64,000 bases of DNA from Ashinkailepas kermadecensis (lineage: Eukaryota > Arthropoda > Thecostraca > Neolepadidae), in NCBI GenBank assembly GCA_034440615.1, contig JAOTOM010002925.1, positions 60,396-124,395 on the forward strand, read 5' to 3'. Positions 1 through 12,080 of the stretch are shown here, piece by piece. Each line of letters starts with the position of its first letter. Position 1 is the stretch's first letter. The notes under the pieces were generated by a model. That model saw only the letters and a list, made by a program, of their open reading frames with translations, ran no database searches and was not told the origin of the DNA. Made by a program: the position numbers and the translations under genes.

Positions 1-297
1 GCACAACCAGGTCAGATGGCTTCAGCAGTACTCACCTCATGTATGGGTGGTGACTTCAAATGAGTTCTGAGAACCACCATCACTGATTCCCGGATGCACA
101 TGCGTCATCCTTACTGAGAATGCTGGCGCAAACCTATATCTAGAATCAACCGGACATGAATAACCTCCGTCCAGGTGTTAACACCCGCACCTGATCATCT
201 GGGCTCGGTGTCAACAGCCTCACCTGATCTTTTTGGCTCGGTGTCGGTATCAACACCGACACCGAGCAATACCTGATCCTCCGTGCCAGGTATTGCT

Positions 298-298
<1 letters not shown>
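1..298. other. Single-copy-looking intergenic DNA
   Basis: No gene, RNA or clear repeat is visible here. From about 200 to 270 there is a short imperfect duplication of a cggtgtcaac/cggtatcaacacc phrase next to the TG microsatellite. Confidence 0.4.
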
Positions 299-334
<36 letters not shown>

Positions 335-537
335 ATCCATAAGTACCACCACATAATAACTGTGAGTGGAGAGGAACTACCTGTGAGTGGAGAGGGACTA
401 AGTGTGGGTGGATAGGGACTAACTGTAAGTGGCAAGGGGCTAACTGTGAGTGGAGAGGGACTATCTGTGGGTGGAAAGAGACTAACTGTGGGTGGAGAGG
501 GACTAACTGTGAGTGGAGAGGGCTAACTGTGAGTGGC
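299..537. repeat. (TG)n microsatellite and 21-bp minisatellite
   Basis: Positions 299-332 are a pure TG run. From 358 to 537 about eight imperfect 21-bp copies of ctgtgagtggagagggacta follow. They directly precede the larger 55-bp array. Confidence 0.9.
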
Positions 538-592
538 CACCAGTGGCATCGTAGCGAAGCGGAATGACGAGCGGAATGACGAGCGGACGGTG

Positions 593-2296
593 AGCGGACG
601 GATAATGTGGCGATCTCTGCGACATACGGCACCAGGGGTGGACGTTGAGCGGACGGAGAGTGTGGCGATCTCTGTGACATACGGCACCAGGGGTGGACGG
701 TGAGCGGACGGAGAGTGTGGCGATCTCTGTGACATACGGCACCAGGGGTGGACGGTGAGCGGACGGAGAGTGTGGCGATCTCTGCGACATACGGCACCAG
801 GGGTGGACGGTGAGCGGACGGGGAGTGCGGCGATCTCTGTGACATACGGCACCAGGGGTGGACGGTGAGCGGACGGATAATGTGGCGATCTCTGTGACAT
901 ACGGCACCAGGGGTGGACGGTGAGCGGACGGACAATGTGGCGATCTCTGCGACATACGGCACCAGGGGTGGACGTTGAGCGGACGGACAATGTGGCGATC
1001 TCTGCGACATACGGCACCAGGGGTGGACGGTGAGCGGACGGACAATGTGGCGATCTCTGCGGCATACGGCACCAGGGGTGAACGGTGAGCGGACGGGGAG
1101 TGCGGCGATCTCTGCGACATACGGCACCAGGGGTGGACGGTGAGCGGACGGGGAGTGCGGCAATCTCTGTGACATACGGCACCAGGGGTGAACGTTGAGC
1201 GGACGGAGAGTGCGGCGATCTCTGCGGCATACGGCACCAGGGGTGGACGGTGAGCGGACGGGGAGTGTGGCGATCTCTGTGACATACGGCACCAGGGGTG
1301 GACGGTGAGCGGACGGAGAGTGTGGCGATCTCTGCGGCATACGGCACCAGGGGTGGACGGTGAGCGGACGGGGAGTGTGGCGATCTCTGTGACATACGGC
1401 ACCAGGGGTGGACGGTGAGCGGACGGAGAGTGTGGCGATCTCTGCGACATACGGCACCAGGGGTGGACGGTGAGCGGACGGAGAGTGCGGCGATCTCTGT
1501 GACATACGGCACCAGGGGTGGACGGTGAGCGGACGGACAATGTGGCGATCTCTGTGACATACGGCACCAGGGGTGGACGGTGAGCGGACGGAGAGTGTGG
1601 CGATCTCTGTGACATACGGCACCAGGGGTGGACGGTGAGCGGACGGAGAGTGCGGCAATCTCTGTGACATACGGCACCAGGGGTGGACGGTGAGCGGACG
1701 GGGAGTGCGGCGATCTCTGCGGCATACGGCACCAGGGGTGAACGTTGAGCGGACGGAGAGTGTGGCGATCTCTGTGACATACGGCACCAGGGGTGGACGG
1801 TGAGCGGACGGAGAGTGTGGCGATCTCTGTGACATACGGCACCAGGGGTGGACGGTGAGCGGACGGAGAGTGTGGCGATCTCTGTGACATACGGCACCAG
1901 GGGTGGACGGTGAGCGGACGGAGAATGTGGCGATCTCTGTGACATACGGCACCAGGGGTGGACGGTGAGCGGACGGAGAGTGTGGCGATCTCTGTGACAT
2001 ACGGCACCAGGGGTGGACGGTGAGCGGACGGGGAGTGCGGCAATCTCTGTGACATACGGCACCAGGGGTGGACGGTGAGCGGACGGGGAGTGCGGCGATC
2101 TCTGCGGCATACGGCACCAGGGGTGGACGTTGAGCGGACGGAGAGTGTGGCGATCTCTGTGACATACGGCACCAGGGGTGGACGGTGAGCGGACGGGGAG
2201 TGTGGCGATCTCTGCGACATACGGCACCAGGGGTGGACGGTGAGCGGACGGAGAGTGTGGCGATCTCTGTGACATACGGCACCAGGGGTGGACGGT
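593..2296. repeat. 55-bp minisatellite, about 31 copies
   Basis: The unit contains ggcgatctctgtgacatacg and caccaggggtggacggtgag. Start-to-start spacing of caccagggg is exactly 55 bp throughout. Variation is limited to a few columns: gac/ggc before atacg, and gagag, gggag, gataa or gacaa before tg(t/c)ggc. Because 55 leaves remainder 1 when divided by 3, and the unit has no minus-strand stop in any phase, all three minus frames stay open. That explains 590-770-codon open frames that are not genes. Confidence 0.97.
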
Positions 2297-2638
2297 GCGT
2301 ACTCAAACAATAAAGTGGCCAAATTTTGGCAGCTTCTGGTGCTTTTGTTAGGTGCAGTGCTGTAGGTGCCGGGCTTTCTGGACATGTGGAGGCCAAGGCC
2401 AAGTGTGCGGTACTGTGTGCGGTCAGACTGCTTGTGGGAGCGCAGAAGAAACATGGCGGTGTAAGCACGCTATCGCTGTCCCTGTGCTTGGCAGGGTCCA
2501 GCATTTCCACTCGCTTTGTTCGTTATGGTAGAAAGTCCACGTCCTGTTAGCATTATTTCTTTATATGTCTGAGCGGCGCAGGATTGGCCGTGATGTGGAC
2601 GTAGTCATGTCATCCAGGTTGCCTTGATGTGTGACAGG
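2297..2638. other. Intergenic DNA without recognisable feature
   Basis: No ORF with protein-like content, no tandem repeat and no RNA gene can be supported between the 55-bp array and the hAT-type MITE. Confidence 0.4.
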
Positions 2639-2881
2639 CAGTGGCAGATCTAGAGGAACAACTGGGAGCATGTGCTCCACCTCTCACCCATAAAGATATG
2701 CCGCCTCTTCGAGACTGGAAAAAGGACGCTCGAGTGGACTCCACTCCCCCCCCCGTACCGCTCAATAAGTTTTTTTTTGCAGGCGATGGTGTCCGTTTGA
2801 GTACCCACGGCGCCCCGAAGAAATGGCGTTCCTGAGGTACAAGTAACCCCCCCCCGATCAAAATGTCTGGATTCGCCTCTG
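2639..2881. mobile_element. hAT-type MITE with 8-bp target duplication
   Basis: The 243-bp element starts CAGTGGCAGATCTAGA and ends with the inverted counterpart TCTGGATTCGCCTCTG. These are terminal inverted repeats of the CAGNGGCG type known for hAT transposons. It is flanked by gtgacagg on the left and gtggcagg on the right, an 8-bp duplication with one mismatch, the length typical of hAT. It contains no transposase. Runs of C and T inside suggest an old copy. Confidence 0.75.
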
Positions 2882-3142
2882 GTGGCAGGTGGAGCACGGT
2901 AAGTGTACCAACTCGTGATGCCGATACTATATAGAGAGCGCCATTTTCCGTTGGTTGTGCAAGTTGGCCTCGTACTTGCCTGCTGCACGAGAGACCTGCT
3001 CTCTGTTCGATCGTTGGCAGGGAGTACTTGGGGTTTGGGCATTATTTCTAGACATACTTGGGCATACTTGGGCATTATTCACCCTGGTACTCTTGTGGCC
3101 GAACCCGGCCGTCGGTCGTTGCTTCAGTTCCACAGCGCAGAG

Positions 3143-3222
3143 ATGAAGTGCAACTGGCAACATTGTAGTGCAACTGGCAACATTGTTGTGCAACTGGCAA
3201 CATTGTTGTGCAACTGGCAACA
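3143..3222. repeat. 20-bp minisatellite, 4 copies
   Basis: Four copies of gtgcaactggcaacattgt(a/t) lie head to tail. The flanking 2882-3142 and 3223-3510 show no gene; a poly-C run and a gtggcgcccctctg phrase (also at 7930) hint at old mobile DNA. Confidence 0.85.
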
Positions 3223-3514
3223 TTCTGGTGCCATGTTGGACCAGGTGCTCCACCATCTTCAGTGTAGTACTGATGCTGTCAACAAGGTCGGATACATGGA
3301 GCACTCGGAGGATGTGCCCCCAACCGCATGGAAAAGTGGCGCCCCTCTGACCGGAAATGGCACCCCTCCGGGAATATTTCAGTGCAACATCCCCCCCCCC
3401 CCCCACTCTGAACGGATTTTTTTCAGCCAAAGACTTCTCAGAGGAACAGGTGCTGAGTTCTGGCAGGAGAAGTCGTCCCGTTCAGTATGATTGAGTGCAC
3501 TCGCATCCTTGGTC

Positions 3515-3905
3515 GCTCGCTTTTACTCCAATTTCACGCATTTCAGTTAAATTCAATTCAGCTGACGTGGTGGTCGCCACCACGTCAGCGTTCGTGCACG
3601 TGTACACCCGCCTTGCGCGTTCGGCGTATTCGCCACACTTTGTGCGATTCTCAGGTCTCTATTAGGCCCGTTTTGCCAATTGCTGCCATATGATGGTCTT
3701 GTGCCAGATTTCACATCATGGAATGCTTCCCATGTTGTTTCACTGAGGAAATTCGATGAATTCAACTCAATTAATATTTTTCTTCATACCACATTTTCTG
3801 GTAGCAAAGACACTCCGGTACCTTGATGTACCTACATCAAAGTTTGTTGTACCTCATCCTTTTGTTAAATATACACAGGGATTGGCTGCCGAACCAAGGT
3901 GCTGC
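3515..3905 (+). repeat. Dispersed repeat, copy A (anchor part)
   Basis: Shared blocks with 10290-10640 read in reverse include gtcgccaccacg, acacattttctggtag-like and gttaaatatac...gattggctgccgaacc. The two copies are in opposite orientation, and each is followed by a GC/T-rich degenerate array. It appears to be one end of a composite mobile element; no coding capacity is visible. Confidence 0.7.
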
Positions 3906-3959
3906 AGTTATGTACTCTTTTTAGGGTATGCTGTGTTGTTTTTAATGTGATTTAGATCT

Positions 3960-6244
3960 CCAGCGCGTCTTTGAGACCCGACGCTTTGTCGCTTTTTTGC
4001 GGATTCACAATGTTTTCGAGAAACCGACACGTTTCCAAAGGCCGCGACGTGCTTATTTGGTGCCCCGGCGTGTTTTTCTAACCATGTCGCGTTTTGTGGG
4101 TCCCGGTCTGTTTTTGCCGTCCTCATGTCGCACGTGTGGTTCCGGTGTGCTTTGAGGACTCAAGCGCGTATTGAGTGCCTCCGGTGGGCTTATTGTAGGC
4201 CCCAGCGCATATTGTAAAGCCCTGTCGCTTTTTCTTCCGAGATCCGGTGCGCTTTAGGAGGCCCCCGGTATGCTTCCAGGATCCTAGTGTGCCTCTTGGG
4301 CCGGCTGCATATATTTATCCCCAAGGCGATTTTTTTCGGGCCCCGTTGGTAATCTTTGGGGCCTCAACGTGACTTTTCGTTCTCCCTGGCACGATACTTT
4401 ACTCCCCGGCACAATTTTTGTGCCCCCGGCGCAATTTATTTTCGTGCCTGGCGGTTTTTTCGGGACCACAAGCTCTTTACGGAGCCTTCGGTTCGATTCT
4501 TGGCGATTCAGAGCGATTTTCCGGGACCGAAATGCTTTCGTGGGGTTCCTGCTTAATTTGCATCAGCCCCGGTTTCGTTATTTCCCGGTCCCCGTGTAAT
4601 GGTTTGGGTTCCGGCACGATTTTGTTGGACCCAAGGGTGACTTTGTGGGATCCAAGCGTGATATTTCGGGACCCTGGAGCAATTTTGCTGAGCCCCTGCG
4701 CGATTATTTGAGGCCACCACCTCTCAATTGGGGGGGGGGAATTGTCCCTTTCGCCCCCCCCCCCCACTCCCCCTTCGGTACGACGCTATATACGTGCATT
4801 GCCAGGCCGGCGTCAGTGCGTAAATCAGCGTGACGTCACAGTGACCAAGCTCCCAGTCGGCTCGCTACCTCACCGACATGAGAAAGCTTGGAGGGTACTA
4901 CTTGAAGATTGAGGGACCCAGTGTGTGTTGAATGGCCTCGGTAAGCGCCGGGTTCCTGGTGTACCTTTATAGTCCTGCTGTGCTTATTTGGGGCGCTGAA
5001 CTCGAATTTTTAAGCTCTTGTGGGGTTTGTGCGAATTTGCGAATTTGTGGGGTCCTGCCGGGAATTTTGGGGTCCTGGAGCCATTTTTTGTGAATACAGA
5101 CGCGACATTTGCGTTCGCGACAACTATTTCGCGACGCGACATTCGCGACATCAGGAGCTCACGCTCAGCAGTCCTAACGTGAGCATTCTTTACAGGCCTC
5201 CCTGTTTTTTTTTCGGTGGTCGGGTTAATTTTTTGGATCCCAAGGTGATCTTTTTGGACTCAAGCGTGATTTTCCGGGCCCAGGCGCGAGTTTTCGGGGC
5301 CCTGTCGCGAGCATTCTGCATGGACCACATTTTTGGGGACTTCATCTGATTTTTGTTCGTAGCCCGGAACTATTTTTCAGGTTCCGACACATTTGTGGGG
5401 ACCCAGTGGATTTTTGTCCACCCTCCGGCGTAACAGTTTTAGCCCTGCACTATAGTGCGATTCTTTTAGCCAGGGCTTGACTTTTTGGACCCCGGCACGT
5501 TTCTTCTCCGGGTCCGACGGGTTTTTAGCGCACCGGTGTAATTTTTCGGGTCCAGATTTATTTTCTGTATCCAATATTTATTTTGTTCTGGTCCCCGCAC
5601 GATTTTTGGTGCCTCGGCGCTATTTGTGGGCCCCTCAGTGCGATTCTTCATGGCCACGGTACATTTTGATGCGGCCCAGCGTTTTTAAGGGGCGTTTGTT
5701 GCGATATTTGGGGGACCAGAGTAATCTTCCGGACCCGGATTTATTTTTGGTCACCCGGTTGAATATTTTCGGGCCCGTGTGCGATTGTTCGAGCCTGGGC
5801 TCGATTTTTTGTTCCCGCATCGTTAATTTTGTTGGGGGCCCTGGTACGTTTTTATAGATGATCGACACGTATTTTGGAGCTTTTGACACTATTTGTGGGG
5901 CAATAGAGTAATTTTCTTGACCCGGATTGATTTTGTCAGGCCCCAACTCGATTTCTTTTTTCGTGTCACGGTGCGATTTTGGGGTCCCCGGCGCGGTGTT
6001 TTTTGTTTTTTTCTCGTGATTTTTCCGTGCTCCAGCACAATTTTCAGACCTCCGGCGCAAGCGGTTCTTCAGGGACTCACCACCTCTTAGGGAAGGGGCA
6101 ACTTCTTCGCTTCCTTTCCCCTCCCCCCCCCTCTTCGGTACGCCACTGACCATGAACTGAGCGATTCTTCAGCGGCCCACCACCTCTCAGGGTGGGGGGC
6201 CATTTTTTATTTCGCTCTTCCCCCTCAACTTCGCTACGTCACTG
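3960..6244 (+). repeat. Degenerate ~26-30-bp GC/T array with hAT-like end motifs
   Basis: The region is a long run of short lines of the form gcgcgatttttggggccc, heavily diverged. Terminal-looking motifs occur three times: caccacctctca, then a G-run, then ...ttcggtacg(a/c)c near 4780, 6145 and 6235. The last two end TACGCCACTGACC and TACGTCACTGCCC and are a ~94-bp tandem duplication. TACGCCACTG is the inverse of CAGTGGCGTA. Interpretation: internal minisatellite of a non-autonomous hAT-like element. Confidence 0.6.
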
Positions 6245-6425
6245 CCCATGAACTGGATCCTGACCTGATCCTCGAACTGAGACCTGACCTGACCCCATGA
6301 CTGCCTTATCACCTGGTCTCCGCATTGGGTCTTCACCTGACCCCCGAACTGTATCCTCACCTGACCGTCCATCCGACTCGGTAGTGTTCTCCACACCAGC
6401 AGAGACCGCGTGGAGCCACGGCAGC

Positions 6426-6478
6426 GCCAGCACCAGCACCAGCACCAGCACCAGCAGCGGCAGCGGCAGCGGCAGCGG
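6426..6478. repeat. Hexanucleotide microsatellite (CAGCAC)n/(GGCAGC)n
   Basis: Runs of cagcac followed by ggcagc repeat without interruption. The preceding 6245-6420 is an imperfect cacctgacccccgaactg-type repeat. Confidence 0.85.
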
Positions 6479-6479
6479 G

Positions 6480-7989
6480 ACAGCGGACGAGAGCCTGTGG
6501 CGCGCCATGCCACCTGGTCGTGCCGGCGATGCCGACTCTGTGGCAGCACCAGCCGCCACATCCATACGTCAGCCGCCGAAAGGTCGCCGGTCTCGGCTGA
6601 CATTGTGTGACATTAGCGCAGACTGCATGGTCGGCAGTGTAGCCAGCGGTGTACCGCTGCAGACACCGGCTCGACGTGATGATGCATCGTGCGCCCGGAC
6701 ACACTCCGACATTTGCCGGCATGCACAATAGTTGGAACACCATGGAGTAGTGGCTCCATGGGTCCGCTGCCACGTATAGGTGGGGAACTTAGAATGAGGT
6801 CGGATGACAGAGGAGTTGTACCGCGAAAAGGAGAAAGTAACGCCATGTTATTGTTGAGTGATCTGTCGCAGTTGTAGCGCCTTTTGCGGGCCGATAACGT
6901 TGCGAGAAAGAAAGTAGCACATGACAGTATCATTGTGACTAATAGGTAACCCATCTCGATGTCAGTTGGATGGTGTGGCTAGTGTGACTGGAGGTACACT
7001 GGTTTTGTCTCGGGAAGGTTGTACCCTGCACTGCATTCTCGCAAACGCTACTGCCACATCAGCACATTGGGTTTTATGTACACAACAAATGACGGGAGCG
7101 GAAAGGAAAGGAATCCGACGGCATATCATGAACCCGCAGTCTCCATCGTCGTTCTGTTGAAATTCGCTTTGAAATCGCATGTGCAGCTTCATAAACATGT
7201 ACATCATACAGCATTAGAATACTGAATATCTCGAGATGCTCAATACCAAGTAGTGCATGTTTCCTCACTTAGGGTTTATTGCTCAATGTCTTGTGCATTG
7301 CCTGAATGCACTGGTATGCACTTATGCATACTTGTATTACTTTCTGGCACCTGCAGATACGTGTTGTTATTTTTGGGATGTGCATAATCAAGGATTTAGA
7401 CCCAGAAAAAGAAATTGGAATGGCGAGCAGAGACGTACCAAGGATTTTAGCAACGGAAGTATAGACAAATTCACTGTCGCAAAGGGAAGTATGGACAAAT
7501 CCCTCGCCGCCAAAGGAAGATAAACCCTCGTAATCAGACAACTTATGTTTAAATTCCCAATGATGCATTGTTGTACTTTTGTCAGTCATCAATTTGTCCT
7601 TGAAGCATTGGTGCGGCATATCACACCTACTTTTTTGGGGATGGGGCATAGCGGCGGCCATACCTGCCCAATCCAAGTCTACACCCATATACATATGTAC
7701 GCATGGGATATGCACCAACTGTCATTTTTGCAAGCATCAATTTCGAAATATTGCAAGGGGGATTATTGTAATATTAGAATCCCGTGCATGTGTGGAAAAC
7801 TGCATTTCAAGCCAAACAGCAACACACGAGGTCGCTTCCCCGGATACAACCGGGTATCCGGCGTATATTATGATCCGGGGATACAGATGGGGGGGGCACT
7901 GGACGCATGTGGCCCTCCCATGGAAAGGTGGCGCCCCTCTGGGCTACTTCATGGTAGCAAAACCAAAATAATTCCTATGTATAAACGTA
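6480..7989. other. Intergenic DNA, no gene supported
   Basis: Several short open frames exist, but none shows a recognisable domain or splice structure. The segment 7885-7945 contains a ggggggg cactgg / gtggcgcccctctgg phrase resembling 3355-3375, probably an old element end. Confidence 0.4.
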
Positions 7990-8113
<124 letters not shown>

Positions 8114-8272
8114 TTCACACTGATTAATATCCTACAGATAATTATCGTGCTACCTACGAAATGTACTTTCACTTGTAGATACGAGTATCACATAAGCACA
8201 CATTCAGCGTGAAAAACAAACGTCATAAAAGCACAGGCGCACTAAGCGCTGGGAGGGAGGCCTGGAAATCTA

Positions 8273-8968
8273 TCACATAGTATGAGGATACTGCCACTGC
8301 CGTTCGGTGTTCAGAGTGGGGAGTCGTTCGCGGATGAGGATGGCTTCCGTGATGCGTAGTCTTCTCTTGTCCCGTATGTGTGCGACGATGTTAGTGTTTT
8401 GTACCAGCTCTTGTCTAGTGATGTGTCGGTGATGTTTGTCCTGTTCATGCTGGTGTGGAGCGCCCGACTGCAGGTGACAAGTCAGTCGTCGCGACAGTGA
8501 TGTTGTGGTGTGTCCAATATAGCTTACTGAGGGAATTTGAAGTTTACAATCTTCATCTGATCATCTACATTCATAAACTGCATTGGTTGATTTAATTTTT
8601 GGCCCCCTCACCATGTTATTCTTCATGACGAGATTGGCAGTTCTTTTTCTTTTGTAGTAAATTATTAGTGGTACGTTGTTGCTTGCCATTGGTTTCATGT
8701 TGAATATGATTTCTCGGGGTACCCTCTCATATGTGCGGTACGAAGGGCTCATTTGGTTTTTGTAAAATAATGCCAGTGTCTCGGGTGTGGTAAAGTTAAT
8801 TCCAACCCCCCCCCCCCCAACAATGATTTTTATAAATGGTAGCAAGTTGACAGCACTTCTACTTAGGTCAAATCGACGAGGAAGGTTCAAATGTGAAATT
8901 TTTTGTTGAAAAAATATGTGTGTGCAAAGCCAGCAATTGGATCCATTAACGGTGGTATTATAAAACAT
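8273..8968 (-). pseudogene. Penelope-like retroelement fragment, GIY-YIG endonuclease end
   Basis: Reading the minus strand gives an RT-to-endonuclease linker (LIIYYKRKRTANLVMKN... then NAVYEC), an in-frame stop near 8558, and then SYIGHTTTSLSRRLTCHLQS followed by HITRQELVQN and RRLRITEAILIRERLPTLN, ending at a stop at 8273-8275. A CxxC-type linker followed by a YIG.T...L..RL endonuclease is the signature of Penelope-like elements. The reverse transcriptase is almost entirely missing, so the copy is 5'-truncated and dead. A poly-C run interrupts the upstream part. Confidence 0.8.
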
Positions 8969-9179
8969 GACTTTCTATACTTTTACGTACACCACAAGAG
9001 GAGCAGGGCGACGCGAGCCAGGCCGCATGACATGAGTGACGAGAGGTAGATATTCATTTGTGGTCTCTTCTTCGATTTTGCTAAAATTAAGAGACAGATA
9101 AGCTAGATACTTTTGTACCTTTTAAAAGACCAGGTGTGTAACGTGGTGGAATGTTCATCGATTTTTTTTCCCCCCAGGC
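8969..9179. other. Spacer, nothing recognised
   Basis: The minus-strand reading here has several stops; it may be further 5' sequence of the Penelope-like fragment, but no motif confirms it. Confidence 0.3.
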
Positions 9180-9841
9180 GACACTACTCCCTTTCCCCCG
9201 GGCAAAGGGAATAGTTGCCCTCCCCTGAGAGGTTATGGGGCCCCAAGAGTCGCACTGTGGTTCAGAAAAAGAGAAAGTGCGCCGGACCCTCTAAAAATCC
9301 GTCGTGGCCCCAAAAATTCGCACCGGGGCCCCAAAAAATCACATTGAGGACCACAAAGCATCGCGCAGGGGCCCTTAAATGTCGCCGGGGGCCAAAACGC
9401 ATTGAGTCGCCTGAGAATCACATTGGCCAGGTGCCCCTAAGAATGACGCTGTTGGCTACAAAATGTGGGACTGGGGCCCAAAAATCGCTCGGGGGCCAAA
9501 AAAAAAAGGCTCTTGGACCCAAAAAGGGGGCGGCCCCCCCCAAAAATGGTAATTAAGAAAAAAAAAAAGCTGGCCCCAACAAAAAAAAAAACATTGGCCG
9601 AAAAAAAAAAGGGGGTGCAAAAAAAAAAAAAAAGATGGAGAAAGAACCAAAAAAGACCACCTCTCCCTAAAGAGGGGGGGGGTCCAAAAACAAACCCAGA
9701 ATCGAAAAATACAAAAAAAAAAAAAAAGAAAAAAAACCCGGCCCGCCAAAGAAACCGGGGGCAAAACAAAAAAAAAAAAAAGGCCCGAAAAAAAAAAAAA
9801 AAACCCCCAAAAAAAAAAAGGGGCCGGGAAACAAAAAAATA

Positions 9842-9874
<33 letters not shown>

Positions 9875-10083
9875 AAAAAAAGAAAAAAAAAAAAGGAAAA
9901 GGGCCCCAAAAAAAAAAAAACTCCAAAAAAAAAAAAAAACCCCGACCAAAAAAAGTGAAAAAGATGAAAAAAAAAAAAAACACAGGCAGGGAAAAAAAAA
10001 AAAAACCTAAAAAACAGGCAAGGGCCCCTAAACACAAAAAGACAAAAAAAAAAAAAAAAACCTTAAAAAAAAAAAAAAAAAAA

Positions 10084-10142
<59 letters not shown>

Positions 10143-10259
10143 CAAAGAAACCAAAAAACCAAAAAAAACTAACCAAAAAAAAAAAAAAAAAAAAAACCAA
10201 AAAAACCCCCAGAAAAAAAAAAAGGCAAAAAAATACAAAAAAAAAAAAAAAAAAAAAAC

Positions 10260-10290
<31 letters not shown>
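9180..10290 (-). repeat. Inverted copy B of the degenerate array, decaying into poly-A
   Basis: From 9225 to 9560 lines such as ggggccccaaaaatcgc are the reverse complement of the 3960-6240 array units. From 9560 to 10290 the sequence becomes almost only A runs broken by cc, ggcccc or gg. The poly-A part may be real expansion or a consensus artefact of error-prone reads. No coding meaning attaches to the poly-Phe/poly-Lys frames. Confidence 0.7.
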
Positions 10291-10640
10291 TTCGGTAGCC
10301 AATCTGTGGGCATATTTAACCAAAGAGACGAAGTGCATCAAAGATCAGCTAGTATCCGGATCTCAACTACCAGAAAATGTGGGAAGAAGATAACTAATCA
10401 TCAAATTTAATTTGACGAATTTTCCCAGCGAACCCCCATGCGAAGCATTCCATCGCGTAAAATATGGCGCAAGACTATCATGTGGTAGCAATTAGCAAAT
10501 CGTAGGAGGCCTAGCAGAAACCATAGAATCGCATGAAGCGTGGTGAATGCGCCGAATGCGCAAGTCGGACATGCACATGCACGAACGTTGGCGTGGTGGC
10601 GACCGGGCGTTATGAACTGGAATGCCTGAAATTGGAAAAT
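10290..10640 (-). repeat. Dispersed repeat, copy B (anchor part)
   Basis: The reverse complement matches 3515-3905 in order, with shared phrases around the ggtcgccaccacg motif, the cacattttctggtag motif and gattggctaccgaacc. Orientation is opposite to copy A. Confidence 0.7.
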
Positions 10641-10924
10641 GTTGCATTTTAAAACGATTTGCATATGTGTAACTTCAGCATTCTGAAGTGACTTGCAAGG
10701 GATATCAAAACAAATCGAACAGGGTGGAGTTAAGGTTGAAATCCGGTGACCCAGAAACGATGGTGATGGATATTGGGATCCCTCCACATGACAATTAAGT
10801 TGGTCGCTAATTATTTTCGTTTTAGCAAAATAAAAAGGATCCTTTTGAAAAATATTGGTTGAAATCCGTTGCCCTTAAACCAAGAATAGTGGTAGATTAG
10901 GCACCCTTCAAATCCGTTTGCCCC

Positions 10925-11030
10925 TCCCATGACGCAAACCCTAGGTACGCCACTGGGGGGGCTTAGGGTTGGGCACGCGCCGAAAGTTGGCCAACCCCCA
11001 AGCAGTTGGGCTAGATCCGCCAGTGACGGC
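10925..11030 (-). mobile_element. Two hAT-like terminal motifs
   Basis: On the minus strand CACTGGCGGATCTAG begins near 11025 and CAGTGGCGTACCTAGGG begins at 10955. Both resemble the 5' ends of hAT-type elements. The second appears inserted in, or abutting, the first. No target duplication was found. Confidence 0.4.
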
Positions 11031-11082
11031 ATATTATGCTGATTAGGTATGAGCAAGAAATCCCACCTAGTGAAAACTCCTA

Positions 11083-11630
11083 AGAGGATACCCTGGACTG
11101 TGGCATGGCATGGGGATTTTCCTCGGCCCAAATGCGAACATTATGCTTGTCGACCTTGCCGCTCGTATGAAATGTGGCTTCATCACTGAAAACAAGACGC
11201 TCATCGAACTCATCTCCTTCAAGTTTATGTAGCATCTCAACACAGAATTGGTAGCGCTTTCGCTTGTCATCTGCCCTTAAGGCCTGAACGAGCTGCAGCC
11301 TGTAGGGTTTCATTCGCAAGCGTTTCCTCACGATACGCCAAACTGTCGTTGGAGGAATCTGGGTTTCCAGGCTTGTTCTTTTTATGGACTTCTTAGGGCT
11401 TCCCAATAATTTTTCGCGAATTCGCTCGACCGTCTCTTCCGATGCTGGTGGTCGTCCAGATTATTTTGCCCCGCACAGACAGCCTTCCTCTTTGAACTTT
11501 TTGTGCCATGTCCAAATCTGCATTACATCTGGTGCATTTTTAGTGAATTCCTTCACAAATGCACGCTGCAGTCTTGTTCGACTCTGTTCGAGCACACTAA
11601 CACACAAAACGCCTTTTCTTTCCCAGCGAA
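11083..11630 (-). pseudogene. IS630/Tc1-like transposase relic
   Basis: The minus-strand frame shows an N-terminal helix-turn-helix region (QRAFVKEF...MQIWTWHKKFKEEG), an in-frame TAA at 11461-11463, then SGRPPASEETVERIREKL, a second helix-turn-helix (TQIPPTTVWRIVRKRL) and the start of the catalytic domain, FSDEATFHTSGKVDKHNVRI. The element breaks off shortly after the first catalytic Asp, so the rest of the DDE/D triad is missing. It is a truncated, nonsense-mutated copy. The DEATFH...NVRIW wording is typical of transposases abundant in arthropod genomes. Confidence 0.8.
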
Positions 11631-11639
11631 TGGAATTTC

Positions 11640-12080
11640 AATACTTGAAAAGATAAAAACAAAGACATTCGATATAAAATGTGACATGCTGTTAACACTT
11701 CAGGTCAATTGAACGGAAATTGGCAAAGTTATTAATTGCAAAAAGATTGCGAAATAATATCAAATTTTTAGAAACACCTATGTATCGTCTTAGTTTATTA
11801 TAGAGGTACGGTGGTATAGTCTAGAATTCCTGGTCTATAGAAGCACTGGAAATACTTGGCAAAGCTCCTCCTGGAGAAAATAGGCGGAGCCTAGACGTCT
11901 CGCCATTGCATGAACCAATCAGCATCACAGGAATAGAGGTGCGGCTGTCACGCCTGTAAATATTCTGGGGAAGATCTTGTTGCAAAATACCACCGGGCAG
12001 TTCGCCTGAATTATGAACAACCATTTATGACGTCATTGGGAGACACTTGCCACTTGCTCGCCTGTAGTGCAAAGTGGATG
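11640..12080. other. Intergenic DNA without recognisable feature
   Basis: AT-rich on the left and mixed on the right; no supported gene or repeat. Confidence 0.35.

Noticed and set aside
195..2510. A 771-codon minus-strand repeat protein
   Set aside because: All three minus frames of the 55-bp array are open with the same cycle, so there is no evidence of coding.
9437..10410. Poly-Phe / poly-Lys open frames
   Set aside because: These are low-complexity translations of poly-A DNA.
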